Source: Cymbomonas tetramitiformis
Lineage: Eukaryota > Chlorophyta > Pyramimonadophyceae > Pyramimonadales > Pyramimonadaceae
Assembly (NCBI GenBank): GCA_001247695.2
Contig: LGRX02029303.1
Location: forward strand, 1-64,000
Reading direction: 5' to 3'
DNA length: 64,000 bases
In this document: positions 63,101 to 64,000 of the stretch, one piece after another
Numbering within the stretch: the stretch's first letter is position 1
How the letters are laid out: every line of letters begins with the position of its first letter
Position numbers and translations under genes: made by a program
Notes under the pieces: generated by a model
What the model saw: the letters and a program-made list of their open reading frames with translations, nothing else
Told to the model about the DNA's origin: nothing
Databases searched by the model: none

Positions 63101-63860
63101 CCAGCCATGAACTCGTCTGCTTTTTCTTGGTTGAAAGTAACACCAGTTTCTTTCACGAGCTCTTCAAGTCTTGCCGTTATCTTTTCCCTCATTCTAAGGG
63201 TTGTGCAGAAGTCAGTAAAGCCTCTTGCTGACTTAATGACCGGCGTGTGATCCTTCATGCTTTGTGTCTGCAGCCAGTGTCCTTTTTCAGAATCTTCTCC
63301 GTGCTTGAAGTAGGTCACGTTCTTGCACACAGCCTGAAAGGCTTTCACCTGACAAGTTACCACAACATGCCATGCTTTAAGTTCTACCTGTTCTGCATGC
63401 CGAAACCGGGAATACATGAACGCAGTTGTCATCGATGTCAACAATACTTGAAACGGAAACAAATATAAGGTAAGGAATATTTTTCTTGCGCCAGTTATAC
63501 CTTGTTTTCCAGCGACAAATCCCCAAGCTCCTTGTTTGAATACAAACTAGCAAACCCGAAAGGACTGTGACTTCCAAGCTCCTCGCGGTTCTTCTCAACC
63601 AAATCAAGCAGTCGCTGGTCCTCACTTAAAAGTTTGTGAACGGAGATGAGCTTCTTGAAAAAGGTTTGGTTGTAGTCTTCGTCGAGCGTGCCGTAACGAG
63701 CAACCATTGCAGGTCCAGAGAGCTTCGATTCCTTTGGCCAGGCTTTCAAAAGCCGATCAAAATACATGAACTTAGAAAAAAAATTATAAGCCTTCACCCC
63801 CTTCTCGTTCGTCACAAAACGCGAGCCCGCAAGGAAGTTGATCTCCAGTGGCGTGATGTC
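60044..63860 (-). CDS. Beta-class N4-cytosine/N6-adenine methyltransferase gene, seven exons (5' end outside window)
   Basis: Proposed exons: 63860-63501, 63387-63086, 62918-62550, 62328-61982, 61891-61162, 61003-60404, 60162-60044. All introns are GT-AG and phases agree, apart from one base in an A7 run in exon 3. The catalytic motif IV IITDVPWGSS (about 61395-61415) precedes the AdoMet motif I VMDPFMGTG, whose glycines are split by the last intron. After splicing it reads into ALHARRAFFGMEI, the usual acidic strand-2 segment. Motif IV before motif I defines the beta class, and DVPW resembles the DPPW of N6-adenine enzymes. The substrate (DNA or RNA) is unknown. An acceptor at 63861 shows that at least one more exon lies upstream. 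Confidence 0.75.
60404..61003 (-). CDS. Methyltransferase, exon 6 with AdoMet motif I
   Basis: It begins after CTGTCTGCAG with CITFSQLRLAEVRS. It contains NCSLTGCLAFKQAKCEYSGK and YTYLPGQLVMDPFMGT, and ends at the donor AACCG|GTATGT. The middle carries a charged, low-complexity insertion (EERGEDVAPGDDDEKVRED). Confidence 0.8.
61162..61891 (-). CDS. Methyltransferase, exon 5 with motif IV
   Basis: The acceptor is TTTTTGTTTCAG. It starts APKQSPEVPNQPGFFYGSPW. It contains VAAIITDVPWGSSEKAGYP and TVFTVMGTLEVLQEIEEE, and ends at TTCCCG|GTATGA in phase 1, which matches exon 6. Confidence 0.82.
61982..62328 (-). CDS. Methyltransferase, exon 4 (coiled coil)
   Basis: The sequence is Lys/Glu-rich and helical (EAKQAADEHEEAKKTVKKLN, LTTERKKKKERRLSLAAELE). 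The donor ACACCG|GTGAGT is consensus. The start could instead be 24 nt upstream, at 62352, in the same phase. Confidence 0.7.
62550..62918 (-). CDS. Methyltransferase, exon 3 with a one-base frame break
   Basis: CRLKEDEIKK in one frame is followed after an A7 run (62881-62890 region) by ALAFVEGKFKTAVFYKDDEV in the next. One extra A explains the shift. The rest is acidic, ending in DLSTLYKPETIA before GCTG|GTACGT. Either an assembly error or a disabling mutation. Confidence 0.65.
63086..63387 (-). CDS. Methyltransferase, exon 2
   Basis: It begins VELKAWHVVVTCQVKAFQAV and ends KADEFMAGVLKG before GGATG|GTAAGG. The acceptor GCAGAACAG is phase 0, matching exon 1. No named domain was recognised. 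Confidence 0.7.
63501..63860 (-). CDS. Methyltransferase, first exon seen in the window
   Basis: After the acceptor GGTTTTTTCTGAG it reads DITPLEINFLAGSRFVTNEK. It continues YFDRLLKAWPKESKLSGPAM and ends LGDLSLENK before AAG|GTATAA. The N-terminal exons lie beyond the right edge. Confidence 0.72.
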
Positions 63861-64000
63861 CTCAGAAAAAACCTGGCAAGAGCATTCAGGCTCAGAAAAA
63901 TATTGTCATCGATGACAAAAATATTTCTAAACGTGTCTCAGTGGCGTAATGTTCTCAGAAAAAACCTGGCACATTCATTCAGGCTCAGAAAAATATTGTC
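63841..64000. repeat. 94-bp tandem duplication of an exon acceptor region
   Basis: AGTGGCGTGATGTCCTCAGA at 63847, followed by AAAAACCTGGCA...ATTCAGGCTCAGAAAAATAT and TGTC, recurs at 63941 with AGTGGCGTAATGTTCTCAGA. The unit carries the first exon bases, the 3' splice site and part of the intron including the palindrome. Confidence 0.85.

Larger units (their letters stand above)
59697..63916. repeat. Dispersed perfect palindrome GTCATCGATGAC (about 12 sites)
   Basis: Exact copies start at about 59770, 59835, 59928, 60215, 60231, 61027, 61100, 62463, 62485 and 63905. One-base variants lie at 59697 (GACATCGATGAC) and 63428 (GTCATCGATGTC), and the window ends within another (…ATTGTC). All fall in introns or the 3' flank of the methyltransferase gene, none in its exons. 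I saw none elsewhere in the window. Confidence 0.9.

Overview
This window is nuclear DNA of a unicellular eukaryote, most likely an alga or related protist. Several signs support this: intron-split genes with GT-AG junctions, non-LTR, LTR and DIRS-type retroelements, an interstitial (CCCTAAA)n telomere-type tract as in plants, green algae and some alveolates, and abundant simple and palindromic repeats. There are no bacterial operons. The species cannot be fixed from the sequence. Retrotransposon-borne C5 methyltransferases and Dualen/RandI elements are known from algae and dinoflagellates, which fits.

Layout. (1) 1-9537: a long plus-strand Dualen/RandI non-LTR retrotransposon whose 5' end lies outside the window. 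It encodes an APE endonuclease, reverse transcriptase, Ulp1-like protease, RNase H, zinc finger and restriction-like endonuclease. (2) 9996-28760, minus strand: a giant host gene of the DUF3638/DUF3645 family. I could thread it through six exons in consistent phase (about 2,570 codons), and it continues past the left edge. The Dualen copy therefore appears to sit antisense in one of its introns. The other introns carry SINE-like elements, a second dispersed repeat family, a minisatellite and a tRNA-like sequence. (3) 27.3-31.3 kb: three islands, each saturated with its own palindromic word. (4) 32.1-32.9 kb: a decayed DIRS-type RT. 33.3-34.4 kb: a 5'-truncated Dualen relative with a 13-bp target-site duplication (TSD). 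(5) 34808-39319, minus strand: a four-exon 2OG-Fe(II) oxygenase gene. Its introns hold a 57-bp tandem array, a MITE, and a 1.74-kb TSD-flanked retroposon that has its own ORF and a Dualen-like CTTTTT tail. (6) 39.7-42.4 kb: a GTCAT microsatellite, the telomere-type tract, and unassigned DNA. (7) 42476-57087: a complete, young 14.6-kb Ty3/gypsy chromovirus-like element with 424-bp LTRs and a TTTAA TSD. It carries a Dam-like methyltransferase domain between RNase H and integrase, plus a C5 cytosine methyltransferase behind a single in-frame TAG. (8) 57600-58733: an unrecognised acidic ORF, followed by a 181-bp tandem repeat. (9) 60044 to beyond 64000, minus strand: a multi-exon beta-class N4/N6 methyltransferase gene. 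Its introns and 3' flank are studded with the perfect palindrome GTCATCGATGAC.

Three kinds of methyltransferase thus lie within about 12 kb, two of them inside one retrotransposon. The strongest candidates for something undescribed are: the dual-methyltransferase gypsy element and its possible stop-readthrough expression; the palindrome word confined to the methyltransferase gene; the CTTTTT-tailed retroposon that may parasitise Dualen; and tandem duplications that copy whole splice junctions. Several ORFs are broken by one- or two-base indels in homopolymer or dinucleotide runs, so assembly error must be ruled out before calling them pseudogenes. All exon joins come from reading motifs, phase and splice sites by eye, without transcript data.
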